From Lumbricus rubellus (lineage: Eukaryota; Annelida; Clitellata; Crassiclitellata; Lumbricidae): 64,000 nt of DNA. The notes below the pieces were generated by a model, which was given only the letters and a program-made list of their open reading frames with translations, did no database searches and was not told the origin of the DNA. Both the position numbers and the translations under genes were made by a program. The DNA lies in assembly GCA_945859605.1 (NCBI GenBank), contig OX243827.1, positions 20,664,862 to 20,728,861 on the forward strand. The letters run 5' to 3'. Shown piece after piece: positions 1 to 23,544 of the stretch (the stretch's first letter is position 1; each line of letters starts with the position of its first letter).

Positions 1-300
1 GATTATGCCACATTAGACCAGATTTTTTTTATAAGATTAGACTAAATTAAAACTTAGACCAGGTTATACTACATTAGGCCTTTACCAGATTTAGACCAGA
101 TTTGACCAGATTTCTGAGATTAGGCCGATATCAAATTATGCCATATCATACCAGATTATACCAGATTTGACCAGGCTAAACCAGATAAAACCTAATTATT
201 ATTTAGACCAGATTTTACCAGATTTTACCATATTAGACCAGATCATACCAGATTAGGCCTATACTAGATATTAAACCAGATTAGACCAGAGTATTAATCT
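1..300. repeat. Degenerate short-period satellite (ACCAGATT-like units)
   Basis: The stretch is built from variants of a roughly 10-bp unit such as TTAGACCAGA and TATACCAGAT, with irregular spacing and AT-rich composition. No coding frame is supported. It ends where the first exon region begins and probably continues to the left of the window. Confidence 0.6.
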
Positions 301-357
301 ATTTTGAGTAAGATGAGATCAGGTCTTGATTTCGTGTGTCTGGATGTTTGTTTGAAG

Positions 358-1457
358 GGTCTGATCGCGCACCGAACGATCTTGGAAGGTCGCAGTTGGA
401 CTGGTCTCGTACACACTTCATCGAATCCAGAGGGTCCCTCGAGCCACCACCAAGTTCAGCCGTCGACGAAGAACTCCTGGCTCGCGAGGACAACGTCCTC
501 ACCATCAGAAGGAGGACAGAGCATCCGAGTCGACGACCAGCGAGTGGTAGAAGGAGACCCTTACCACCACCAGAGGGCCAGGCATCGGGCGACCCCAGGT
601 TCTTCAGAGGATGGGCTGATGTACAGGGCACAGGATCGCAGAACGACTACTGCAGGTATTGCTATGCTCACTGACTTATTTGTAGGCAGAGCAGTCACAG
701 GCAGGGCTGTAAATCCCGGGGAGGGAAAGGAGGGAATTCCCTCCCCACTTATTAACCCTGGAGGGAAAGTGAAGGATTCTCACAGGCTTCTAAACTTCTT
801 GTTTCAAACGAAGACTTTGCTGTTCACCTTTCGTACCAAGACGATGCTGGTATAATCATATCTACTCTGCTCTTAAGACTGTTCTCTTTAGCCGTGGTTG
901 GGTGGGTCGGGAGCGCTTCTGAGTAGATACTCTTGAAAAGGCGCTATATAAATGTCTTAAATGAATGAATATATTATTATATATGGATGTGTACATATTT
1001 ACATATTATGTATTATATTATACATGTATATTTAATTATGGCATGCAGTGACGTAACAGTGACTGTCACCACCTTCCACGCATCTATCAAGCAGGCACTC
1101 GACCATCATCATCCCAAGAGGATGCTCCTACTGCTGCTGCTGCTGCTGAAGGTGTTTCGTCTGCCGCATCAGCATCTCATCCTCTTGCTTTTTAACACTG
1201 CTGTGCATTTATAGGAGTCGTGCCTTGCTGAGGCTTGCTCGACATGTCGCCGATCCTCATCGTACTTCTCAACAGGAGGGACTCTCTCGATCAGACTTGT
1301 TTACTGAGCAACTTCATTTTTAGTGCTGACATCTGTCTGTCTCACTGTCTTTCTCTGTCTCTGTCTGTCTGAATCTGTATGTCTGTCTGTGTCTTTGTTA
1401 CTGTCTCTGTCTGTCTGTCTGTTTCTGTTTCTCTGTTTGCGTCTGTCTCTTTGTGCC

Positions 1458-1494
<37 letters not shown>

Positions 1495-2574
1495 GCTTGT
1501 GTCTCCTGCAGTTCTCGTATAGTCAAAAACCGCAAGTGGCAAAAACTAAGGCAGTTATGTTTTTAAGACAAATATAACACGAACACAATCCTGTCACTCA
1601 TGTTGGATATAATAATACACGACCATACAACGCAGACGTAATAATAATTATGGCCGTAGTATTTTACGAGGTGACATATAAACTTATCCAGCATATGTTA
1701 TACACGCTCTTCATTTTATATGCATGATAAATTTGGAGAAAGATTGCATGTGGAGTGACTTCAGACTAAACTTAGGGCGAGTTATCCAGAGCTGGGTTCA
1801 CAGTCCAACAACAGAACGCTCGAATAGCGCCTATAATATGGACCCCCGAACGCAGGGATAGTTGGACTTCCCCTGAAAAATTTACACCTATTTGACTGCT
1901 ACTTTATTTTTTGTCTTTGCAATAAATCGCTATAGTGATACCAAAGATAAAGATAGGCCTATACTTTGTGATCTCTGTGCATATCATAGGTAGGCTTCTC
2001 TGTAGAAGTACTCCACGGGTCTACTCTATAGCCTATAGGCTAAGAATCTAAATAGTGCCCTATAATTTATTATAGACGTAACCTATTCTATAGGTCAAAT
2101 AATATTATATCCTATAGGATCATGGGAGTAAGTCAACAGGTCGAAGAAATATCAAGTAAGGAAGACATCAAGACAAACGAAGAATTGATGGCAGGTCAGA
2201 GAGTATAGGTGAAGACTTAAGAGCAAAACAGGAACTGCTATAGAACTATCTTGGGACCGCCACTGCGTGTACCCTCCTTGTTAGTGTTTACTGCCGTCCG
2301 TACGTCCGTCTGTGTCTGTCTGTCGCTGTCTATCTGTGTGTGTGTGTGTGTATGTCTGTCTGTGCCTGTCTGTGTCTGTCTGTCTGTCTCTGTCTATCTG
2401 TGTCTGTCTGGGTCTGTCTGTTTATCTGTCTGTCTGCCTCTTTGTCTGTCTCTTTGTCTGTCTGTCTGTCTGTATGTGTCTGTCTGGGTCTGTCTGTTTA
2501 TTTGTCTATCTCTGTCTCTTTGTCTGTCTCTTTGTCTGTCTGTCTGTATGTGTATGTCTGTGTGTCTGTCTGTC

Positions 2575-2615
<41 letters not shown>

Positions 2616-4684
2616 TAACCAGACGCAAAACAATCTCTCATGGAATAATCTACTGCTCTTTGTCTTGCAGAATTCTTGGCACTCGTCCAGACGACCGGTT
2701 CCTGTCATGCGCACTCAACGGCACCGGAAGTGACGTCGCGTACATCTCAAAGCGAGGCTTCGACGTCGGTCATCCGGGAACTTGGTTCATGATGGACGGC
2801 GACTCAGACGGAAGGGACGACTACTGCAGGTATAGGTCGATCCATGTGGGGGGGGGGGGGGGGGCTACACACATATATTCCACCATCTGTCTGTCACTCT
2901 CTATATGTCTGTGTCTGTCTCTCTGTCCCTGTGCCAATGTCTGTCTACGTGTCCTTACGCCTGTGTGTGTCTTTGTGTACATAAGCATGCATGTCAGTGC
3001 ATTTTGTGCCATTGTAGGCCCTTCTATGTGGAATGACCTCCCTCCCACTATCCGTAGTAAGATCTTATTAGGGGTGTCATCTTCAGCCCTTCACTACTTG
3101 AAGTCTTTTTTTTATTTAATCGGGGCTGTCACGCTGAGAGCACCTCTGAATAGCTAGTCTGTAACTGAATAGCTAGTCTGTAAGAGGCACTTTATAAATG
3201 CTCATATACCATATGCATGTACCATACCAAACCATGTATCTGAGCTTATGTAGTCCTCATCTGTTTGTAACCTGTGCTTGTATGTGGTAAAGTGATCAAT
3301 AAATGGAGATAGACTCAGATAGTCATACTACGCAGCTACGCTGCTACTTATACATGCAATTCTGTACCGTAGTATGTGAATTGTCGAAAAAATAACTGGG
3401 GGTCAGACATTGCTTCATGTGGCCTTGGGATTGTCAATGAGGACTATAATACTATGAGGTTCTAAGAAGACTAAAGGGGGTTGAACCCCACAACCTCCAG
3501 GCAAATCTCACCCTGCTTACATGCTTATATGCATACATACAGCACATGTGTATTTGCGTATCTGTTTGTGTCTCTGTGTGTTTGACACTGTTTATGTGTG
3601 TGTGTCTCTCTCTCTGTGTGTCTCTCTGTGTGTTTGACTCTGTGTGTATGTGTGTGTGTTCCTGTGTTTGTGTGCATGCGTGTGTAGCCTACATCTAGGC
3701 TACCAATAGCTATAACAGATGTTGGCAATGATCCTTGTTTATTATAAAAGCAATTTCCGTCCCACGGTCAACAATGAGGTTTGGTGACGGTTCCATGATA
3801 TGTCGCTTGAACCAGTAGGCTACTGCGTGGAACAGTACGTGCCATACTGTTCCATGCGCTGGTTCCAGCGATAGACCGAAGTATCCCCCGACCATGTCAA
3901 GAATTTGCCGTCTCTGGAAACTTTCAAATCACAATTCAAGATCCATATTTTTAAATGTTCTTACGACTGTAATCGAATCTTGGAAATCAAGTTCTGGGCC
4001 CTTTTCTTTTGGCTGTGCTACGGCGCTATATAAATTACATCACAGTAATAATCTTTTAATGATAATAATAATAGTAATAATAATAATAATAAATATGCAC
4101 AATACCACGTGGACGAGGACCATTAGAGTAGTGATAATCATTCTTCTGAATTGTTGTTAGTAGGCCTAAAGTAACAAGGATGTGTCTGTTTTTAATATAG
4201 GAAGTTGAATAAATAATAGGGCCTAACAATAATAAATTTATAATAAATTCCCTGTTCCTAATAGCAAAAAAGTTAGTTCCTAAAACCCGAGTGATCGTTG
4301 ATAACTCAGGTAAAATAATAGTATTTGTATTGTTAATATTATAATTACTGCTACTATTTGGCCTAATTTTTTATTATTATGTATCTCCATTATTATAATT
4401 AACAGTTAATATATGACTTTACATGATGATAGAACAAAAGATTTTTCTGCTCCTATGTTTAAAGGTGCGTTGGAATACGTTCACCACAGCAGTTGATCTG
4501 CATGAAGGCAGGAGAGAACGGGTTCTACGGAGGAATGATGCAACCCGGAAGTGAATACACCTTCCGCATCCCACCATCCTCTGCGGCGCCTATGATATCC
4601 TGTCGTCAACGAAACAGCGTCCCTAGCAACGAACGCCACAGAGAAACACGGCAGCGGCGGCAACTTGGCAACGCTATGCACTGA
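358..4684 (+). CDS. 3' part of an unrecognised, probably extracellular protein with DYCR repeats (three exons)
   Basis: Three exons join with matching phases: 358-655, 2671-2829 and 4465-4684, the last ending in TGA. The acceptors read TTTGAAG, TCTTGCAG and TTTAAAG, and both donors are TGCAG followed by GTAT. Exon 1 has a Pro/Arg-rich stretch and then a segment of the form W-A-D-V...N-D-Y-C-R. Exon 2 repeats the theme (FLSCALNG, then G-D-S-D-G-R-D-D-Y-C-R). Exon 3 continues CVGIR...LICMKAGENGFYGG and ends in a basic tail. Alternation of DYCR with a following Cys-containing strand resembles the FG-GAP/VCBS-like ADV-G-DG-DYCR repeats I know from secreted proteins; that likeness is from memory and weak. 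The exon 1 start is my choice of acceptor. Upstream exons and any signal peptide are outside the window, so function is unknown. Large (TGTC)n tracts fill intron 1. Confidence 0.6.
858..970 (+). mobile_element. LINE 3' end with GCGCTATATAAATG tail
   Basis: The text around 868-905 translates to the ALKTVLFS kind of C-terminus seen at non-LTR retrotransposon ends. It is followed by GGGAGCGCTTCTGAGTAG, a short loop and AAGGCGCTATATAAATG, then GAAT repeats. The same tail occurs at 5083, 6930 and 25470. Confidence 0.6.
1334..1500. repeat. (TGTC)n-rich tract in intron 1 of the DYCR gene
   Basis: Imperfect tetranucleotide run on + with CTGT/TTGT/CTCT interruptions and a pure stretch near 1459-1494. 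Long open frames here come from the repeat and are not genes. Confidence 0.85.
2300..2616. repeat. (TGTC)n/(TG)n-rich tract just upstream of exon 2
   Basis: A 300-bp imperfect TGTC array with a TG-rich start and a pure block at about 2577-2614. It stops only about 55 bp before the exon 2 acceptor at 2670/2671, so it occupies the branch-point and pyrimidine-tract neighbourhood. Confidence 0.85.
3000..3320 (+). mobile_element. LINE ORF2 C-terminal remnant
   Basis: A frame at about 3010-3157 reads VGPSMWNDLPPTIRS and then an FK/LK-like helix, the usual last segment of CR1/L2/Jockey-type reverse transcriptase ORFs. It is truncated, with no reverse transcriptase core nearby, and lies in intron 2 of the DYCR gene. 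Confidence 0.55.
3370..3515. mobile_element. Diverged copy of hAT-type small element family A
   Basis: It ends in CTCACCCTG and starts near TAGTATGTGAATTG, which resembles inverted the terminal repeat CAGGGTGAGAATTG of the cleaner copy at 48305-48450. The interior has the family's GGGGGTTGAACCCC block. I cannot see a clear target-site duplication. Confidence 0.45.
3540..3690. repeat. (TG)n/(TCTG)-rich low-complexity tract
   Basis: Mixed TGTGTG and TCTC dinucleotide runs in intron 2 of the DYCR gene, without coding signal. Confidence 0.6.
3890..4045 (+). mobile_element. LINE 3' end fragment
   Basis: A frame reading about FKSQFKIHIFK-like, then a short spacer and GGCGCTATATAAATTAC, repeats the tail shared by the other LINE ends here. 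Short and diverged. Confidence 0.4.
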
Positions 4685-4969
4685 AAATATAATTATATAA
4701 AATTATGCGGCACAACTTAAAGAGTCAGTAGGACGGGCCTGTTACCATAAGAGACGGGGCGAAGTGGGGGGGGGGGGGGGATTTGCGTTACCATAGAAAC
4801 GCGGTACGTTTAGTTTCATAGCAATAACGTGGGTCATCTGAGCTGAGGATTGGACGACAAAAAAATGTCGACAATTTTTTTTAAATAAGATTTTTTGAAT
4901 ATACGATATAATCCTATATTATGGTCAATTTTCTTTAGCACCGATCGGTAGCCTGGATTTGTTGGTGCA

Positions 4970-5064
4970 AGGCCGTAGCTAGGGGGTGTTTTGTGTGTTT
5001 GACGGTTGACCCCAGCCCCGAATGAAATACTGCTATAATAAAATAATGCTTTTTCAAAAACAAT
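4970..5064 (+). mobile_element. Truncated copy of the AAGGCCGTAGCTAG element
   Basis: Starts AAGGCCGTAGCTAGGGGGTGTTTTG and matches the 5' end of the element at 8618-8953, but the other terminus is missing. Confidence 0.55.
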
Positions 5065-5082
5065 CATGATGGATCTGGGCCT

Positions 5083-5150
5083 GGGTTGGGATCGCCTCTG
5101 AGTAGAGATATTGAAGAGGCGCTATATAAATTCATGTGATTGCTTGATTG
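5083..5150 (+). mobile_element. LINE/SINE 3' tail with 9-bp stem
   Basis: ATCGCCTCTGAGTAGAGATATTGAAGAGGCGCTATATAAAT contains CGCCTCT and its complement AGAGGCG around a short loop, followed by a GATT-rich end. It shows the 3' stem-loop shared by LINEs and SINEs in this window. Confidence 0.55.
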
Positions 5151-5344
5151 ATTGAACTACCTATGCATTCAAATGTGAGGACATTGCCTCTGAGAATGCA
5201 AACAAAATTAAGCCATTTAAGCGGATTAATTCTCAGGATCTCAGGAAAAACATCGTTAGTTTTATACAATCAAACAGATGACCAAAAACAGTACAGTTTG
5301 AAACATATTATCTTACAAAAAAAGCTTTCTTCAAATTCAATAGT

Positions 5345-5450
5345 TTTATTCATAAATATAAACGAACAATCCAAATATTAAGCAGGCCACAGATAATTTT
5401 GTCAGACTCCTGGATACGAGCATAGCCAAGTGCTATCATAAAATTTTATT
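5345..5450 (-). promoter_or_regulatory. Candidate poly(A) signals for calcineurin A
   Basis: AATAAA on the minus strand occurs at 5345-5350 and at 5445-5450, about 0.87-0.97 kb downstream of the calcineurin A stop codon. They are the nearest plausible signals I noticed; the real 3' UTR length cannot be read from sequence alone. Confidence 0.3.
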
Positions 5451-6316
5451 AAGTTTTATAGTATCATTTGCGGTACTGTTCTCTAACGTACATGGCTTCA
5501 GCTGATAGTAGACACCTAAACCAAGATGCAATCCGGTGAAACACAGTATACCGGTACTTAGTAACATAGCATCAGTACAATGGTATCGAAATGATTTTCA
5601 ACTTTCAAAGTTCTATGGAAGAACAGAACAACAAATTAAACAGAATAGTTCCCTTGTAGCATTTTGTGGTGTAAACTTGAATAGGGTGAGATGTTGCTTG
5701 CGAGTCTGTTCCTTGACATTGACGTCAAATGCCAAAATACTTACACACAAGTCAGCAGATCCAACGTTATAATATAATTAACATCAAGAACATTTACAAT
5801 GAAAACATTCTCTTTATGTTGTTAGCGAAGTCCTAAAAAATTTAGCGTGACACAACCACACATGTAGAAACCCGTAGATATACTTTGACTGCACTTTTTG
5901 GTTCATTACCCATTGCGATGTTTCTCAACAAAACGAGTATCGCAGTCAAAAAAGATCTTGATATTATCAAAATATCAGCATTTAACAGTCGAGGTTCATT
6001 TTCAAAACATGCCCATTAAATTAAACACCGGTGGCTACACTGATCGACACAGTAACTAAAAAAAGTTGGAATTATATTATTCAACGAAACATTCTATTTA
6101 AAAAAAGCTTCCTACAGCCTAAACTTTTTAACACGAAAGATTAATATAAACTGGATCAGTGTCAGGTCGTTAAAATTGCGCACTCAAAGGAATTCAAATT
6201 ACCACGTAGGGAAAAAAAGTGTATAAATTTCAGCATATGCATTTTATAAAACAGACTGAGTTTGGTCCTCTCCTTGGTCTTCTGTTCACGCACTGCCGAA
6301 GCAGGAGGCTCAATTA

Positions 6317-18734
<12,418 letters not shown>

Positions 18735-19206
18735 CTCTAGCCCAGACCTACGACGATTGGCGTAGGTTTATTTACGAAAGACAACCACGAAAGATTCAAC
18801 AGCGCTGCAGCAAGAGTTTAAACGCACTCGCATCTTCCACTTGTTTTAGATCACTTCACAAAACGAGCTAAATAACAGAAACTTTGTTAGTTGAAAGTAA
18901 AGTCCTGATGAAACCAGATTTTCAAACCCTACTGCGTCTTTTTTCAAACATGTCCGCAAACCAAAGATCGTAAATTGTAAAGTAGTAAATAAGACAGTAA
19001 TTTTTAAAAATAATGGGGTCAGTAAAATTATTTATGCTCAATATCGTTGCTCGACCCTTTAAATAGTCTTTTCTAGAGTATGAACTTTTAGGCCTATAGT
19101 AAATCAGCTGTCAAAATGTTCATTATTAGCCTATAATGAGTCGTAATAGTAAACTCGAAATTGTAAAGCGCTACTCTAAGGATAAGCACAATCCAGCTTA
19201 CTTAGG

Positions 19207-21768
19207 CTGGGGAGAGTTGCCTAGAATGGACCGTTGCCTTAATTGGACCGCAGCCATTTAACACCCTAGATGCATATTTTTCCTCGTTTTCAAATGTTGT
19301 ATTCTTGCGCGATTGAATATTGATCATATCGGTGCAATCAGTTTTACGTAATTCTAAACATCTATAGGCTATTTAGTCAGGCCCGGATTAAGCTCTCGGG
19401 GGGCCCGCCGCCATATTCTCAGGGGGCCCTTACTCCACCTTGACTTTCTGTCACGATACCCACCCACATGTTAATGCATGCCTATTATTGACTAACTCAA
19501 ACTTAATAATGTGTAGCTTAATGAAAAACAAAACAAATTTAAGCAACACACGTGCACATTTTATAAACGTCGATGCAGCAGATATTGTTCAGTCTAACAG
19601 TTTAAATACTATGAAATACCGATCGGCTATGGTTCACATTAAATTTTTTATTCTCTTGGCATTTTAACGTGCAAGCTGGTCAATATGTCATTGAAAGAAA
19701 AACAGAAGCTCCACTGCAGTCAGGCTCTTGCTTGTCATTATAATTAATCTGTCGCCGTAGATTGTTCTTCAACAATTCCATTTTGATGAAGGGTCTAATA
19801 TCTTTCGACATTGCAGTTGGATACCATCAGGCGCATGTAGCCTACAATGACTAGGCCCTACATGTGCATAAGGAAAGCAATGGACACATTTGGATAATTG
19901 TGTTGATTGACGATTTGCAGTGCGCTGCACCATGGCGAGAGAAGCTGCATGGTGATTTAGTATATACAGTCTTTGTACTTTGCAAAACAGTGGTGATGCT
20001 AATGCTATACCATAGATCTTGACTTTACCTGCCTATTTTGCTCTTGACCTGCTTTATGAAGCATAAAATTCTTTGGACTTTTGATATCTTAGTTAATTTA
20101 ATTTCTTCGACCTGATGAATAACTCCCATGACCTTGGAGCGACCTGCTGAAATAGGCTTTATAGATGGCGCCGCCACTGAATTGCACAACATACATGTAG
20201 GCCTAACGAATTGAACTGATATACCGATCGGCTATGGTTCACATTTTTATTCTCTTCATCAGGAAATAAACACTGCAGTTTCTAAACCACCAAAATATAT
20301 AATTAGGCTATTGTCTTTTCCAATGCGAGTAACAATATTATTCTCTTATCATGTCAGTATCCAGCATGTCTGAGATAGGCTAACTCTTACATTCTGAACT
20401 TCTTTGCATGCAGCATTTATGCGGCCAGGCGGACCAGCATTCCTATAATTATCTTAATGATTCCCAAAAGGTTTCAGCGCAAAATTTGTCTCTCCCTTCA
20501 AATGCAACTTCATGCAGTTTCATTTCTCTCATCAATGCTTTCTTGTTCTATTTAATAGTATGGAATACCGACAACATCCTGATTATGGCTGGCATACTCT
20601 GACTATAGATCGATAGAGCCTATAGGGGCCATTGATTGCCTTCATAAAAACTAATCAGCATTTGACATAAATTTACACACCATCCATGGAGTGAAGTTGA
20701 GTAAAACGGGAAAATAGAACATTAAAATTTCTTGTTGTTCACGGACGGGGGGCCCCTGACGGCGGGGGGCCCGCCGCCATGGCAGACATGGCATACTGGT
20801 TAATCCGGCCCTGTATTTAGTTGCGGTAAATACTCTATTTCACGTAGTTTTGATCTAATTTTTGCCCTACCTGACAATGAGTGTACACAAAGGTTTAAAA
20901 ATTGCTGTCACGTTTGTTTTAATCATAGCTAGGTTTCATGTTTTAGCAACAATATTCGATTTTACGCTAAGACTGACACCTGTTAAACTATCACAGTGTG
21001 AGTAGAAGTAGTCTGTGTTGCCTGAAATGGACCACATAAATAAAGTCTCTTAATTGGACCGATTATTTGGGTTTGGTCCATTTAAGGACACCAGTAGGGC
21101 CTACTTGCAATGTTATTGGGTGTGGTCCACTTTACACTGCTAGGCCTACATGAGGTGTGTTCCTCTGTGCGAACCGCGCGCAATTCTTCTCAAATAGATT
21201 CAACTGAGTACTAATGTAAGACTTCACAATCATTTATTTCACTATAATAATATTATATTATAGAGATCTATAGTCTATATTTAGACATGCACTGGTTAAT
21301 GTGACAAAGTAGGCTACTCCTAATTAGTCTGCAGGCAGAGGTTATGCCACTCATGTATTTAATTGATTTCAGCTATGCCTAATCCAATTGTGTATGATAC
21401 ATTGAACTGTATGGCTAGACACCACAGTGTTTTAAAGCGATTCCCATGATTTTGGGGTAAAATTACCTTTTAAAAACGACTTTAAATGAAATGTGTTCCA
21501 TTCAGGGCAACTGGTCCAATCAAGGATACCATGCGGATGATGCGGTCCAATCAAGGAAACAGGTTGCCTTGATTGGACTTTTTACAGCTGTTGCTTTGTT
21601 TAGTTATTTCTCATAAATCTACGAATATTTTCAGTCCTTTGCTTATTAAAAACATAGATGAATAATCAACCAAGCATATGGCATACTTTCCTTTTTGAAA
21701 TTCAGTAGCATTTATGCAGCACACCTAAGTTTGCCTTAGGTGGTCCATTCATAGCAACTCTCCCCTAG
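19207..21768. mobile_element. DNA transposon remnant with GGGGAGAGTTGC inverted termini
   Basis: The left end CTGGGGAGAGTTGCCTAGAATGGACC (positions 19207 on) and the right end, inverted, CTAGGGGAGAGTTGCTATGAATGGACC nearly match. Between them the motif TGGACC/GGTCCA recurs with the flank TTAATTG or TTGATTG at both subterminal regions. No transposase frame is visible. A separate hAT-like element (19378-20813) has inserted into it. Superfamily not assigned, as no clear target duplication is seen. Confidence 0.6.
19378..20813. mobile_element. hAT-like non-autonomous element with 8-bp target duplication
   Basis: Ends CAGGCCCGGATTAA and TTAATCCGGCCCTG, flanked by TATTTAGT at 19370-19377 and 20814-20821 (perfect). 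1436 bp. GGGGGGCCCGCCGCC blocks occur near both ends. No long coding frame, so mobilisation would need an outside transposase. Confidence 0.85.
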
Positions 21769-22331
21769 TGCATGCAGCGTCGTATCAGAGAGCGATGTTC
21801 AGAGGATGTCCGAATTCGGTTGCTAGAGAGTAGACACGAGAGGCAGAGCGGCTGATTTCGACGGCTTTCGTTGAGAACGAGAAGGTTTCGAAGGCTCGGA
21901 TGGGTTGGCGTGTGAATTCTTGGATGTGTACGTGTCTTCAATTTGGAGTTAAAGCCCTGAAGGGGTGATAAGCAGAGGAGCCTGAGGTAGATGGTGGTGG
22001 GCGAGTTGCGGCAATAGTGGAGGAATTGATAATAGGCGGTAGTCCGTTCCACAAGGGCAGTTTTGGATGTGGATAGGTTAAACCGTTAGAGAACTTGAAG
22101 CAGTGACTGGTGGGGAATGGTAGAGAGTGAGGCTGGGGAATCTGTGGCTAAATGGTAAACACTCCTCCACGGTGCTGTGGCATAGCTGGGACTCTGGGAG
22201 TTGTAGATTAGCTATTGGGAGTGTATGTGCATTGTGGTTTCATAAAAACTTGGATTTTTATAAATGAAAATTCAAGACCATACGTACAGTCGCTATAATG
22301 AACAGTTTTCTCAAATGTGTAGGCTTACATG
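21769..22331. other. Intergenic stretch of unclear origin
   Basis: The part 21780-22220 is G-rich and lower in AT than its surroundings and has a minus-strand open frame of 95 codons, but no recognisable domain. It may be an old repeat; I see no gene that I can support. Confidence 0.3.
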
Positions 22332-22471
22332 CAGTAGGCCTAGTGTAGTCCTAAAAAATGAAGTGGGGGAACGCTCTTTATAATAATATTATTGGTAGTA
22401 GTATTATTACTAATATTCCATTATCCCTGAAAAAAAGTGGGGGAACGGCGTTCCCTCCGACTACACCACTG
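22332..22471. mobile_element. Small hAT-like element with perfect 8-bp target duplication
   Basis: Ends CAGTAGGCCTAGTGTAGTC and GACTACACCACTG, flanked by CTTACATG at 22324-22331 and 22472-22479. 140 bp with an internal GTGGGGGAACG repeat near each end. Confidence 0.8.
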
Positions 22472-23074
22472 CTTACATGTATATAACTTCTGCTAAAACC
22501 CTCGCTTAGCCTATTAGAAGGTCCGTGTAGCCTATATAGTTCGTTTGTAGGCGGTTCAATAAAGCACATACTTACTTACTTACTATTAGAAGGACGTACG
22601 TAGGGTGTATAAATATATTATGCACGCAGACCTAGGTCTACTGTCGATGAGAGGTTCAGACAGCAAGGGAGAGCACTGACCAGTCAACCTTAGTCTCACT
22701 CGCAGGTCGATGCAATGACACTCGACACAAACCTTATCCTAATAATCAATACATTTGTATAGGGATATTTATAAAAGGGCAGTCCAGCGACTGTCTGGTC
22801 ACACAAGTGGTCAGTTTACTGGACTGTCAACCAGGGATAAAATCCATGTAAAGCCAGAGTAATTTTAAGATTGCTGATCCACTTGCTCCATTGCGAACTC
22901 AATTATAAAATGGTCACGGATGACTAACCAGTGACCACGCATGCAGTCACCATGAAGATCACACTGCCCTCATACATGAGATACCAGGGCACCGAAAAAT
23001 AAATCGCCAACACTAAAGTAGCCAATAAGCCTACTCGCACAGCTTCTCAGTGGTTGGTTGTGAAAAGGGCTTAC

Positions 23075-23244
23075 CATGGGCGGACTTTGGTTTCAGTTCT
23101 TGGGGGGGGGGGCTAACTTCGAGTCTGTGCCTTCTTAGGGGGGCTAACCCCGAAAAAGGATACCATTTTCATGGTAAAAAAGTTGAATCTGGGCCTTCTT
23201 GAGGGGGCTTAGCCCCGCTTATCCCCTGATAAACTCCGCCCATA
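23075..23244. mobile_element. CATGGGCGGAGTT small element, copy 1
   Basis: 170 bp with inverted ends CATGGGCGGACTTTGG and AACTCCGCCCATA. The flanks GGGCTTAC and GGGCTCAC match at seven of eight bases. The centre contains ACCATTTTCATGGT. A cleaner copy lies at 40430-40598. Confidence 0.8.
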
Positions 23245-23544
23245 GGGCTCACTATAGGATAGCATATAATGATTGCATATAATTATGCAAGAAAAATGCA
23301 TTCTTATTGAGCACAACTGGAAGTTTCACATAGCAGTAAGACAAAGACACTCAAACATTAGAAAATGATTAAAGAAACTTTACTAAAGACTTAATTAAAT
23401 ACAACAGCTTCTAAAATTACAATTAATTATGCAACTCATTTACACATGTCTGTTAATCCTGATTAAATTGAACATCAGATTTTACATCAAGGCAACTTTC
23501 GTTTTCAGCTTGGAATGTTGTTTTTACATCAGTTGTTGTTTTCA

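Noticed and set aside
4481..4681. 66-codon minus-strand frame
   Set aside because: Antisense shadow of the last DYCR exon, whose plus frame joins in phase with two upstream exons.
21765..22052. 95-codon minus-strand frame
   Set aside because: No recognisable motif and composition typical of a G-rich repeat.
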